Assembly: GCA_022616315.1 (NCBI GenBank)
Contig: JAKEEX010000251.1
Location: 1 to 35,532 of the forward strand
Direction of reading: 5' to 3'
Source of the DNA: Myxococcaceae bacterium
GTDB taxonomy: Bacteria > Myxococcota > Myxococcia > Myxococcales > Myxococcaceae
DNA length: 35,532 bases
Of the stretch, positions 25,678 to 34,338 are shown piece by piece. Below the pieces are notes generated by a model. It worked only from the letters and a program-made list of their open reading frames with translations. It was not told the origin of the DNA and did not search any database. How positions within the stretch are numbered: the stretch's first letter is position 1; each line of letters starts with the position of its first letter. Made by a program: the position numbers and the translations under genes.

Positions 25678-27546
25678 TCAGAGCGTAGCCGTGGAGTCCG
25701 ACACGAAGGCGGGGTGGCGGGTGACCTGCACCACCTGCGTGAGCGTGCCCAGGTGCTTCAGCATGCGGGAGACGAGTCCGAACTTGGCCTCGTCCAGGCT
25801 CCCGAGGGGATCCTCCACCACGAGGGGGAGCTTCACCTTCGCCGCAAGCTTCTCGACCAGGGTCAGCCGGAGCGCGAGGTAGAGGAGGTCCAGGTCCTTC
25901 GGCGGCAGGGAGGTGGCCGGCACACGCTGGGCACCCGCCTGGACGGTCGCCTTTCCCGTCGGCGCGAGCTCCACCGGTCCATACCGCTTGTCCGTCAGCG
26001 CGGCGAAGTACTGCTGCAGGCGGTCACGCACGAGTCCCGCAGTCGCCGCGAGGTCGGTCTGGAGCAGCTCCGCGGCGGAGCCGAGGAGGCCAGGGCAGGG
26101 ATCCTCGAGGGGGCCGCTGGGCGCACCCGGGGCGTCGCCCGTCCCCGCAGCGCCCGACTGCGCGAGCGCGATGGACTCACGCACGCGCGCGACGTCCCGC
26201 TCCACCTCGCGCACGTCACGCACATAGCTGCCCTTCTGCTCCAGCTCCGCGTTGAGTCGTGCGAGCTGTGCGCGCAGCGCGTCCTGCCGCGCCTTGCCGG
26301 CCTGCTGCGTCGGATCCCTCTCGGCGAGCGCGAGCGCCTCACGCTGACGCTGGACCTCCGCGCGAAGGGCCGGGTGCTCCGAGAGCGCCGCGACCAGCTC
26401 CGAGGGCGTCTCGACCCGAAGCAGCGCCATGGCCTTCACCACCGGGGCCGCCTCGGCCTCGAACTCGTCGAGAATCTTCCGCTCCCGCGCCGCCGTCATG
26501 CCGCCCTTGCGGACCCCCTGCTGGCTCTGCTGGAGGGCCTCGACGAACCGGAGCGCCCGGATGGCCGCGACTCCGAACACCGGGATCCCGAGGAGGGCCA
26601 GATACCGGAGCCCGCCGTCGAGCACCGCACCCAGGACCGGGAGCAGCAGGCCGCCCACCACGGACGCCAGGAAGGCCCGGTCTCGTGTCAGCGGCTCCAC
26701 GTCTGCGGACGTGTCAGGCGCCTCCTCCACCCTCTCCCGCTCCGCGGCGAGCCTCGCGAGCTGCTCGTCCCGTCGCCTCAGGAGGGCAGGAAACCGCTCG
26801 GCGCGCGCGACGATGTCCTCCGGGAGCCCCAGCGAGGTGGGCGTCGGAGCCTTCGCGAGCGCGGCTTCCGCCTGCGCCAGTGCCTGGCGAGGTCTCTCCG
26901 AGGCATCGGATTGCGTGGTCAGCTGGTACAGCTCGGACTCGACGCCATCCGCCTCGAACTGGACCTGGGCCACCTCGCGGGACAGCGCGAGCTCGCCTTC
27001 GAGCTCCGCCAGTCGGGCACGTGCCGCCCTCACGTCCGTGGCGGCCGTCACCAGGACAGCCGCCTGGAGCCCGGACGTGGTCGTCCCTCCAGGTGCGGGA
27101 CGCGCCTTCTGCTTCGCGCGGACCGAGGGCCAACGACTCCCTGACAGCACCCAGAGCGCCTCGAACGTGGCGCGGCCGGGAACCCCGGCGGCACCGCGGA
27201 GTCCCTCGAGGATTCCCTGTGGGTCCTGCGCCACCGTCTCCGGTGTCTGAGCGGTGCGGTTCATCCGCTGGAGGCTGGCCTTGCCCCCGAGCTCTCGCAT
27301 CAGGCGGTACAGGCTCCCGTCATTCCCCGCGAACGCCAGCGCCACCCGGCCGGGACGCTCGGCCTGGGCGCTGAGCCCCGCGTCCTCTCCCCGGCCGTCC
27401 GCGCACAGCACTGCCGCGACCAACGTGCCGAGCGGCGCTGACTCCGCAGCGGACGGGTGCAGCACCGTGTACCCGGTCTTGAGGGTGAATCGAAGCGAGG
27501 GCGAGAACCCCCGCACTCCCTGGATGGCGGCCTCGAGCAGGTGCAT
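25678..27546 (-). CDS. Membrane-spanning SMC/YhaN-like protein with degenerate ATPase motifs
   Basis: 622 residues from ATG 27546. The layout matches the SMC/Rad50/YhaN group: a globular N-terminal segment (1-165), coiled coil (about 168-275), a membrane hairpin (291-334, FLASVVGGLLLPVLGAVL then YLALLGIPVFGVAAI), a second coiled coil (355-465) and a C-terminal ATPase-like half. The C-terminal half has a YhaN-type helix DLDLLYLALRLTLVEKL (551-567), a Walker B-like LPLVVEDP (573-580), a D-loop SLDEAK (583-588) and a switch-like His (VTRHP, 608-612). The N-terminal P-loop GxxxxGK[ST] is not visible where expected (TLKTGYTVLHPS) and the LSGG signature is replaced by SLPPKD. ATP hydrolysis is thus doubtful. 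Function is unknown. It sits between rplS and yraN. Confidence 0.65.
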   Translation of the reverse strand: MHLLEAAIQGVRGFSPSLRFTLKTGYTVLHPSAAESAPLGTLVAAVLCADGRGEDAGLSAQAERPGRVALAFAGNDGSLYRLMRELGGKASLQRMNRTAQTPETVAQDPQGILEGLRGAAGVPGRATFEALWVLSGSRWPSVRAKQKARPAPGGTTTSGLQAAVLVTAATDVRAARARLAELEGELALSREVAQVQFEADGVESELYQLTTQSDASERPRQALAQAEAALAKAPTPTSLGLPEDIVARAERFPALLRRRDEQLARLAAERERVEEAPDTSADVEPLTRDRAFLASVVGGLLLPVLGAVLDGGLRYLALLGIPVFGVAAIRALRFVEALQQSQQGVRKGGMTAARERKILDEFEAEAAPVVKAMALLRVETPSELVAALSEHPALRAEVQRQREALALAERDPTQQAGKARQDALRAQLARLNAELEQKGSYVRDVREVERDVARVRESIALAQSGAAGTGDAPGAPSGPLEDPCPGLLGSAAELLQTDLAATAGLVRDRLQQYFAALTDKRYGPVELAPTGKATVQAGAQRVPATSLPPKDLDLLYLALRLTLVEKLAAKVKLPLVVEDPLGSLDEAKFGLVSRMLKHLGTLTQVVQVTRHPAFVSDSTATL

Positions 27547-27616
27547 GGACTTCCGGGGAGTCTACTGGAGAACGCCCCCCGGGCGCGCAGAGTAGTGCCG
27601 TGTGGGCCCGCAACGA

Positions 27617-27674
27617 CGAAGCGCGCCTTTGCGGGCTCTCCCCATGCCGGGAGCTGCCTGCACGGCGCGCTTCG
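27617..27674. repeat. 58-nt long hairpin between rplS and the SMC-like gene
   Basis: Three stacked stems: outer 11-bp perfect CGAAGCGCGCC (27617-27627) / GGCGCGCTTCG (27664-27674), middle 7-bp TGCGGGC (27630-27636) / GCCTGCA (27656-27662) with one G-T, inner 5-bp CTCCC (27638-27642) / GGGAG (27649-27653), loop 27643-27648. No T-tract follows on either strand. It could end or attenuate the ribosomal operon transcript before the SMC-like gene. Confidence 0.65.
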
Positions 27675-27683
27675 GGTCCACCC

Positions 27684-27713
27684 CGCGTGACGGTCCCTTC
27701 CGGGCGTCACGCG
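27684..27713 (-). terminator. Hairpin 8 bp after rplS
   Basis: Perfect 9-bp inverted repeat CGCGTGACG (27684-27692) / CGTCACGCG (27705-27713) with an inner CCC/GGG stem, close behind the rplS stop codon. A likely terminator or processing site of the rpsP-rplS operon; no T-run follows. Confidence 0.55.
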
Positions 27714-27720
27714 CGTGCTC

Positions 27721-28095
27721 TCAGGCCTTGGCGCCCTTCCCGCTGGCCTCCTCGGCCGTCTCGAGGCGGGCCGCCTTGCCCCTCAGGTTGCGGAGGTAGA
27801 AGAGGCGGTTGCGGTTGACACTGCCGCGCGTCAGCACCTCGATGCGCTCGTAGCGGGGGCTGTGCAGCGGGAAGATGCGCTCCACGCCCACGCCGTAGGA
27901 CACCTTGCGCACGGTGAACGTGGCCGCGTTGGCGCCGCGCGTCTTGCGGATGACCACGCCCTCGAACGGCTGGGTGCGCTCCTTTTCACCCTCCTTCACG
28001 CGCCAGTGGACGCGCACGGTGTCCCCGGTGCGGAAGTCCACCACGTCCTTCCGGAGCTGCTTGGAATTGATGTACTCGATAGCGCTGGGGCGCAT
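27721..28095 (-). CDS. rplS: 50S ribosomal protein L19
   Basis: 124 residues from ATG 28095, preceded by GGAG at 8 nt or so. L19 lies at the 30S-50S interface of the ribosome. Family hallmarks: [23 protein letters not shown]-type opening, [21 protein letters not shown], and [21 protein letters not shown] followed by the Arg-rich [17 protein letters not shown] short Glu/Ala/Lys tail extends the usual 115-residue core. The frame is open to 28188 but the extra N-terminus is not L19-like. It is last in the rpsP-khpA-rimM-trmD-rplS order, about 100 bp after trmD, with hairpins downstream. Confidence 0.98.
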   Translation of the reverse strand: MRPSAIEYINSKQLRKDVVDFRTGDTVRVHWRVKEGEKERTQPFEGVVIRKTRGANAATFTVRKVSYGVGVERIFPLHSPRYERIEVLTRGSVNRNRLFYLRNLRGKAARLETAEEASGKGAKA

Positions 28096-28195
28096 GGCGA
28101 TACTCCGTGAAGCTGTTTCCCCGTCACGGGAACAAAAGCGAGCGCGCGGACCTACCACAGCGCCCCCGGCCCGACAAGACAAAGTCATGCCGGGC

Positions 28196-28939
28196 TCAGA
28201 GCTCCTCCTCCCGTCGGCCGAGGAGCTCGATGTCCTGCTTGCTCAGCATCAGTTGGGCGAACAAGTCCGGCCTTCGCTGGCGCGTCAGCTGGAGGGCATG
28301 CCAGCGCCTCCAGCGGGCGATCCGTGCGTGGTCCCCGCCCTGGAGGACCTCCGGGACCTCCCTCCCTTCGAACACCGGAGGGCGGGTGTAGTGCGGATAC
28401 TCGAGCAGGCCTTCCTCGAAGCTCTCACTTCCGATCGAGCCCTCGTTCCCCAGGACGCCCGGCACCAGGCGAGCGACGGAGTCCACCACCGCGAGGGCAG
28501 CCAGCTCGCCTCCGGTGAGAACGAAGTCGCCCATGGAGACCTCGCCGTCCACCTCCGCCATCACCCGCTCGTCCACGCCCTCGTAGCGCCCACAGACGAG
28601 CACCAGGGGGACGCCCCCCGCTGCGAGCTCGCGCGCCACCGCCTGTGTCAGCGGGCGGCCCCTCGGGCTCATCACGAGCACCCGCGCGTCCGGCAGGCGC
28701 GCGCGAGCGGCGCGGAGGGCGGCCGTGAGGGGCTCGACCTTCATCACCATCCCGGCGCCGCCACCGTAGGGTGTGTCGTCCGTCACCCGGTGCTTTCCGG
28801 TCGCGAAGTCGCGGACGTTCGTCACCTGGACGTCGAGGAGGCCACGTGCGCGCGCCTTGCCCAGGATGCTCGCGGACAGGTAGCCCTCCACCATCTCGGG
28901 GAAGAGGGTCAGCAGCTCCACGCGCAGGGGGGACGTCAA
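28196..28939 (-). CDS. trmD: tRNA (guanine-37 N1) methyltransferase TrmD
   Basis: 247 residues, starting at TTG 28939 with AGGAG about 8 nt upstream; no ATG fits. It makes m1G37 next to the anticodon, preventing +1 frameshifts. The SPOUT knot signatures are present: [64 protein letters not shown] and [10 protein letters not shown], then [10 protein letters not shown]. In E. coli TrmD the catalytic Asp169 sits in the segment before S-F in DSF; here the same place reads S-E172-S-F, so the base appears to be Glu. Gene order with rimM upstream and rplS downstream is the classical operon. Confidence 0.97.
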   Translation of the reverse strand: MTSPLRVELLTLFPEMVEGYLSASILGKARARGLLDVQVTNVRDFATGKHRVTDDTPYGGGAGMVMKVEPLTAALRAARARLPDARVLVMSPRGRPLTQAVARELAAGGVPLVLVCGRYEGVDERVMAEVDGEVSMGDFVLTGGELAALAVVDSVARLVPGVLGNEGSIGSESFEEGLLEYPHYTRPPVFEGREVPEVLQGGDHARIARWRRWHALQLTRQRRPDLFAQLMLSKQDIELLGRREEEL

Positions 28940-28963
28940 AGGCCTGCTCCTCGGGCTCTCGCG

Positions 28964-29479
28964 CTACTCGGCGTACTCGGGCGGCCGCACCACCACGAGC
29001 CCTCGCTCGAGGTCCACCTCGGGCACGAACTCGTCCGCGAAGGGCACCAGGAGCTCTCCCCTTGGCCCTCCGCGGATGACGAGGTTGGGCACCTCGCCCG
29101 AGCTCCAGAGCTCCTCCACGCGCCCGAGCTCCTCGCCCTGCTCGCTCCGCGCGGTGAGGCCGACCAGGTCTCCCTGGAAGAACTGGCCCTCGGCGGGCGC
29201 CTCCAGGTCCTCCCGGAATGCGAGCACCGCCGCGCCCACGAGCGCCTCGGACTCCTCGCGCCGCGCGAAGCCCTCGAAGAGAACGAGGAGCTCCTTCGGC
29301 GTGGGCCGCACCGACTCGAGCACGAGCACGCGCTCGGGCCCGCTCCGTGGCCTGACCAGGACGCGCTTCACCTCGAGGAGCGTGTCCGAGGCCGGATCGA
29401 AGGTGCGCACACCCACCTCGCCCTTGAGGCCGTGGGCGCGGGCGACGAAGCCCACCTCGAGGTATGCGCGGCGGCTCAC
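28964..29479 (-). CDS. rimM: Ribosome maturation factor RimM
   Basis: 171 residues from GTG 29479; the GTGA at the junction means start and khpA stop overlap by 4 bp, typical of translational coupling. RimM helps mature the 30S head by binding S19. The N-terminal domain opens EVGFVARAHGLKGEVGVRTF with the conserved AHGLKGEV, and the C-terminal PRC-barrel (about 98-170) includes QFFQGDLVGL and the ending LLVPFADEFVPEVDLERGLVVV. All expected parts are present. It lies 24 bp upstream of the trmD start on the transcript. Confidence 0.96.
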   Translation of the reverse strand: MSRRAYLEVGFVARAHGLKGEVGVRTFDPASDTLLEVKRVLVRPRSGPERVLVLESVRPTPKELLVLFEGFARREESEALVGAAVLAFREDLEAPAEGQFFQGDLVGLTARSEQGEELGRVEELWSSGEVPNLVIRGGPRGELLVPFADEFVPEVDLERGLVVVRPPEYAE

Positions 29480-29763
29480 GACTCCGTCGCCGGAGCAGCT
29501 GAGGGCGGGGTCGCGGCCGGTGGGTTGCGGCGGTCGTCCAGGAGCTCCAGGCGGGCCTTCACGCCCTGCTTCTGGGCCGCCGCGGACAGCAGCGTCCGGA
29601 GCGCGTTGACGGTGCGCCCGTCCCGTCCGATGACCTTCCCGACGTCCCCGGGGGCCACCTTGAGCTCGAACAGGCGGACACCCTCGGCGTCCGAGGCCTT
29701 CACCTCGACCTGCTCCGGCGCGTCCACCAGCCCTCGCGCGATGTAGAGGATGAGACCTTCCAC
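29476..29763 (-). CDS. khpA: KH-domain RNA-binding protein KhpA
   Basis: 95 residues from GTG 29763. A single type-II KH domain: EGLILYIARGLVDAPEQVEV at the N-terminus, then VAPGDVGKVIGRDGRTVNAL with the G-R-D-G (46-49) RNA-contacting loop. The last about 20 residues are Ala/Pro-rich. KhpA commonly sits between rpsP and rimM; elsewhere it partners KhpB/Jag and influences cell elongation and small-RNA control. Its stop overlaps the rimM start. Confidence 0.95.
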   Translation of the reverse strand: MEGLILYIARGLVDAPEQVEVKASDAEGVRLFELKVAPGDVGKVIGRDGRTVNALRTLLSAAAQKQGVKARLELLDDRRNPPAATPPSAAPATES

Positions 29764-29809
29764 GGTCTTCGAGCTTGGGTCCGGAGTCTCGGTCAGACTC
29801 GGCCCGGCA

Positions 29810-30064
29810 TCAGGCCTGCGGCTTGGCCTTGGCGTTCCGCTTGATGAGGTCCGCCACGGTGTCCGACGGCTTGGCGCCGGTCTTCAGCCAGTAGTCGAGC
29901 CGCTCCTGGTTGAACTCGACCTTCGGGGGCTCGAGGTTGGGGTCGTAAGCCCCCACTGCCTCGATGAACTTCCCATCACGGGGATTGCGCGAGTCGGTGG
30001 CCACCACGTGGTAATAGGGCCGCTTCTTCGCGCCAGCGCGCGCCAGCCGGAGGACAACTGCCAT
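29810..30064 (-). CDS. rpsP: 30S ribosomal protein S16
   Basis: 84 residues from ATG 30064 with GGAG-like sequence about 6-9 nt upstream. S16 is a primary-assembly protein of the 30S body. The signature VVLRLARAGAKKRPYYHVVA at the N-terminus, then DSRNPRDGKFIEAVGAYDPN and the region RLDYWLKTGAKPSDTVADLI are diagnostic. It opens the operon, with a good promoter 41-70 bp upstream. Confidence 0.98.
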   Translation of the reverse strand: MAVVLRLARAGAKKRPYYHVVATDSRNPRDGKFIEAVGAYDPNLEPPKVEFNQERLDYWLKTGAKPSDTVADLIKRNAKAKPQA

Positions 30065-30104
30065 CTTGGAGCTCCAGATTCCGAAAGGTTGAGGAAGGGG
30101 GGCG

Positions 30105-30134
30105 CTTCTAGCGGTAGGCCCCCGGAAGTGTCAA
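30105..30134 (-). promoter_or_regulatory. Promoter of the rpsP operon
   Basis: On the reverse strand a perfect TTGACA (30134-30129) is followed after 18 bp by TAGAAG (30110-30105; four of six), 40 bp before the rpsP start. It lies between the rlmN stop and rpsP, so the ribosomal operon has its own start of transcription. Confidence 0.7.
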
Positions 30135-30139
30135 GGATG

Positions 30140-31267
30140 TCAAGTCCCCGGTGCCGCTTGCTGGGCGTCCGGGCCCTCCCGGTTCGCCAGCTGGCCACAG
30201 GCTGCTGCAATGTCCCGGCCGCGGTTCCTGCGGACGAAGGCGGCCACGTGCCCCTCCGCCAGGATGTCCCGGAAGGCCTCCGCCCGCTCCTCCCCCACGC
30301 TCCTGAACCCGAGCCCCGGGTTCTCGTTGTAGGGGATGAGGTTGACCTTCGCCGGGATGTCCTTGAGCAGCTCCACCAGGCGGTGGGCGTCCTCGTCCGC
30401 GTCGTTCACGCCCTGGAGGAGGACGTACTCGAAGGTGATGCGGCGCCCCTGGCGCATGGGGAAGGTGCGGCAGGCGTCGAGGAGCGCCGCGATGTTCCAC
30501 TTCCGGTTGACGGGCATCATCCGGCTGCGCTGCTCGTCGGTGCTCGCGTTGAGCGAGATGGCGAGCTTGACGTCCGTCTCCCGGCCCAGCCTCTCGATCA
30601 TGGGCACGAGCCCCACGGTGGAGACGGTGATGTGCCGGTGCGAGAAGTTGGGCCCCTCCTCGCTCTGCAGGATGGCGAGCGACTTCTTGAGGTTCTCGAA
30701 GTTGTGCAGGGGCTCGCCCATTCCCATGAACACCAGGTTGGTGAGCGGGCGGAAGGTCTCGTGCCCCTCGTTCCGGCGCACCTCGCGGTTCACCGCGTGC
30801 ACCTGGGCGACGATCTCCCCGGGCGTCAGGTTGCGCTTGAGCCCCAGGGTGCCGGTCATGCAGAACGCGCAGGCCATGGCGCAGCCGACCTGGGTGGACA
30901 CGCAGAGCGTCTTGCGGTCCTCGGCGGGCATGTAGACGGACTCGATGAGCCGGCCGTCGTGCGTCCGCCAGCGGTACTTGATGGTTCCATCCACGGACCG
31001 CTGCTCGAGGTCCTTCGAGAGCGGCGCGATGCGGGCCTGCTCCGAGAGCTTCTGCCGCATCGCCTTGGACAGGTCCGTCATCTCGTCGAAGGACTCGGCG
31101 CCGCGCTGGTGGAGCCAGGTGTAGAGCTGCGCACCACGGAAGGGGCGCTCGCCCAGCTGCTCGGCCACCCACGCCTTGAGCTCCTCGATCGTCATGCTCA
31201 GCAGGTCTGCGGGCGGAGCAGGCGCCGTGGTCGTCGCAGAGGGGGTCTGTTGGGAGGTCTCGGACAT
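30140..31267 (-). CDS. rlmN: Dual-specificity 23S rRNA/tRNA adenine C2 methyltransferase RlmN
   Basis: 375 residues from ATG 31267 (MSETSQQTPS); a further upstream ATG at 31306 adds 13 non-conserved residues. RlmN is a radical-SAM enzyme methylating C2 of A2503 in 23S rRNA and A37 of some tRNAs. The [4Fe-4S] motif is C129-x3-C133-x2-C136 (GCAMACAFCMTG). The two further catalytic cysteines are also present: C122 (TLCVSTQ) and C357 (RDIAAACGQL), matching Cys118 and Cys355 of E. coli. Other conserved stretches are LVFMGMGEPLHNF and RHITVSTVGLVPMI. The first 20 residues are a Thr/Pro/Ala-rich extension. It is separated from ndk by 224 bp. Confidence 0.97.
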   Translation of the reverse strand: MSETSQQTPSATTTAPAPPADLLSMTIEELKAWVAEQLGERPFRGAQLYTWLHQRGAESFDEMTDLSKAMRQKLSEQARIAPLSKDLEQRSVDGTIKYRWRTHDGRLIESVYMPAEDRKTLCVSTQVGCAMACAFCMTGTLGLKRNLTPGEIVAQVHAVNREVRRNEGHETFRPLTNLVFMGMGEPLHNFENLKKSLAILQSEEGPNFSHRHITVSTVGLVPMIERLGRETDVKLAISLNASTDEQRSRMMPVNRKWNIAALLDACRTFPMRQGRRITFEYVLLQGVNDADEDAHRLVELLKDIPAKVNLIPYNENPGLGFRSVGEERAEAFRDILAEGHVAAFVRRNRGRDIAAACGQLANREGPDAQQAAPGT

Positions 31268-31460
31268 CAGAGGGAGAACCTTGCAGGCAGGCGCGTTGCT
31301 TCCCACAGTGCCCCATTGGGCGTCAAAGCGATGGCGCGTCGGTCGTAGGGGGCCGGGCGTCCGGACGACGACGGCCCGGCATGCCCCTGTGGACGGGGCG
31401 CACCGGGCCGGAACGATCGAGCGCAGGTGGGGCCGGTGTTGCCGCTTGCCCTTACCCCGA

Positions 31461-31481
31461 CCCTCTCCGAGGGGGAGAGGG
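31461..31481 (-). terminator. Hairpin just after ndk, REP-like
   Basis: Perfect 8-bp inverted repeat CCCTCTCC (31461-31468) / GGAGAGGG (31474-31481) with a 5-nt loop, 10 bp after the ndk stop. With the preceding CCTTACCCCGA it resembles a palindromic element found scattered between genes in many proteobacteria. Probably doubles as ndk terminator. The rest of the 224-bp gap to rlmN shows nothing clear. Confidence 0.5.
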
Positions 31482-31491
31482 GCTGGTTGCG

Positions 31492-31929
31492 CTACTTGCG
31501 GTACGTGTACGGCTGGACCTCGGTGTCCCGGAAGAAGTACGCGATCTCGGTCTTCGCGTTGTCCAGGCTGTCGGAGCCGTGCACCGTGTTCTGGTCGATG
31601 CTCGTGGCGAAGTCCTTGCGGATGGTGCCGGGAGCCGCCTTGGCCGGGTCCGTGGCGCCCATCAGCTCGCGGTTCTTCGCGATGGCGTTCTCACCCTCCA
31701 GCACCATGAGCACCACGGGGCCGGAGGCCATGAAGCCCACGAGGTCCTTGAAGAAGGGCCGCGCCTTGTGGACCGCGTAGAACCCCTCGGCGTCCCGGGT
31801 GGACAGCTGCTGGAGGCGGATGGCCACGGGCTTCAGGCCGCTCTCCTCGAAGCGGGAGATGATCTTCCCGATGACGCCCTTCTCCAGTCCGTCCGGCTTG
31901 ATGATGGACAGCGTGCGCTCGATGGCCAT
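31492..31929 (-). CDS. ndk: Nucleoside diphosphate kinase
   Basis: 145 residues from ATG 31929, with GGAAGGA 8 nt upstream. It moves the gamma-phosphate between nucleoside triphosphates and diphosphates through a phosphohistidine, H117, in [12 protein letters not shown]. The nucleotide-binding signature [20 protein letters not shown] starts the protein and [20 protein letters not shown] follows. Length and motifs are standard. It comes 74 bp after sucD on the same strand; in several bacteria ndk follows sucCD, feeding on succinyl-CoA ligase-derived GTP/ATP. Confidence 0.98.
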   Translation of the reverse strand: MAIERTLSIIKPDGLEKGVIGKIISRFEESGLKPVAIRLQQLSTRDAEGFYAVHKARPFFKDLVGFMASGPVVLMVLEGENAIAKNRELMGATDPAKAAPGTIRKDFATSIDQNTVHGSDSLDNAKTEIAYFFRDTEVQPYTYRK

Positions 31930-31947
31930 GTGCTGATTCCTTCCAGA

Positions 31948-31972
31948 GCGCCCGCCGGCAGCGGACGGGCGC
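31948..31972 (-). terminator. Hairpin between sucD and ndk
   Basis: Perfect 7-bp inverted repeat GCGCCCG (31948-31954) / CGGGCGC (31966-31972) with an 11-nt loop in the gap after the sucD stop. Could reduce read-through into ndk; no T-run. Confidence 0.35.
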
Positions 31973-32003
31973 GCGAGTGGGGTACGTCGTCAGGGGCGCT
32001 GCT

Positions 32004-32900
32004 CTACTTCTTCGCCGGGCCGCGCCGCAGGGCCTCCTGCAGTGTGGTGCCGAGCTCGGAGGGGGAGTCCGCCATCACGAAACCGGCGTCCCGCATCGCG
32101 GCGATCTTCTCTGCCGCCGTGCCCTTGCCACCGGAGATGATGGCGCCCGCGTGACCCATGCGCTTGCCCGGGGGCGCGGAGGCACCCGCGATGAACCCGG
32201 CGATGGGCTTGGTGAACTCCTTCTTCGCCCAGGCCGCCGCCTCCTCCTCCGCGGAGCCGCCAATCTCACCAATCATGATGACGGCGTCCGTCTCCGGGTC
32301 GGCCTGGAACATCTTCAGGACGTCCACGAAGTTGGTGCCGTTCACCGGATCCCCGCCGATGCCCACCGCCGTGGACTGGCCCAGGCCCAGCTGCGTGAGC
32401 TGGTGGACCGCCTCGTAGGTGAGCGTGCCGGAGCGGCTCACCACGCCGATCCGGCCCGGCTTGTGGATGTGCCCCGGCATGATGCCGATCTTGCACTTCG
32501 CGCCCGGGGTGATGACGCCGGGGCAGTTGGGGCCGATGAGCCGCACGCCCGGCTTGTCCTGCAGGTAGCGCTTGGCCTTCACCATGTCGAGCACCGGGAT
32601 GCCCTCGGTGATGGTGATGATGAGCGGCACGCCGGCGTCGGCAGCCTCCATGATGGAGTCCGCCGCGAAGGGGGGAGGCACGAAGATGATGCTGACGTTG
32701 GCGCCGGTCTCCTTCACCGCCTGGGAGACGGTGTTGAAGACGGGGACCTTGTCCTCGAACTTCGTCCCGCCCTTGCCCGGCGTCACGCCGGCCACGAGCT
32801 TGGTCCCGTACTCCAGCATCTGCTTGGAGTGGAAGGAGCCCGCAGAGCCGGTGATGCCCTGGCAGAGGACCCGCGTGTTGTTGTCGATGAGGATGCTCAT
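32004..32900 (-). CDS. sucD: Succinyl-CoA ligase alpha subunit
   Basis: 298 residues from ATG 32900. It forms the CoA- and phosphate-handling subunit that turns succinyl-CoA into succinate with NTP formation in the TCA cycle. The CoA-binding Rossmann part opens [19 protein letters not shown] and continues [20 protein letters not shown]. The phospho-acceptor histidine is H250 in [17 protein letters not shown]. The sequence is complete and standard in length. It is 58 bp downstream of sucC, on the same transcript. Confidence 0.98.
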   Translation of the reverse strand: MSILIDNNTRVLCQGITGSAGSFHSKQMLEYGTKLVAGVTPGKGGTKFEDKVPVFNTVSQAVKETGANVSIIFVPPPFAADSIMEAADAGVPLIITITEGIPVLDMVKAKRYLQDKPGVRLIGPNCPGVITPGAKCKIGIMPGHIHKPGRIGVVSRSGTLTYEAVHQLTQLGLGQSTAVGIGGDPVNGTNFVDVLKMFQADPETDAVIMIGEIGGSAEEEAAAWAKKEFTKPIAGFIAGASAPPGKRMGHAGAIISGGKGTAAEKIAAMRDAGFVMADSPSELGTTLQEALRRGPAKK

Positions 32901-32958
32901 CTGAGGCTTACCTCTCCTGCTCGGAAGTCGTCGTTGGAGTGGGAGTTCCCGCGGGGGC

Positions 32959-34125
<1,167 letters not shown>

Positions 34126-34192
34126 CTCGGCAGGCTCCGAAGCGGAAGGAAGGCCCGGGGAGCATCTCGACTCAGCCCGCGGGCGGGAGCGC

Positions 34193-34221
34193 CCTATGTC
34201 CCAAGCCGGCCCCCATGGCAA
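34193..34221 (-). promoter_or_regulatory. Candidate sucC promoter
   Basis: Reverse-strand TTGCCA (34221-34216) and CATAGG (34198-34193) are 17 bp apart, about 68 bp before the sucC start and after the sdhB terminator. The spacing is ideal but the boxes are only partly consensus. Confidence 0.35.
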
Positions 34222-34269
34222 GCGTTTCCGAGCAGACAGCCGAGCTCGTTGCACACGCTGTAAAGCAGA

Positions 34270-34305
34270 AGCCCCGCCTCCCCGTTCGAAGGGTGAAGCG
34301 GGGCT
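34270..34305 (-). terminator. Terminator after sdhB
   Basis: Perfect 8-bp inverted repeat AGCCCCGC (34270-34277) / GCGGGGCT (34298-34305), followed on the reverse strand by TCTGCTTTA. It lies 33 bp after the sdhB stop codon and closes the succinate dehydrogenase operon. Confidence 0.72.
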
Positions 34306-34338
34306 ACTTGGAGCCGCAGGGTGCCGGAAGGATGCCGG

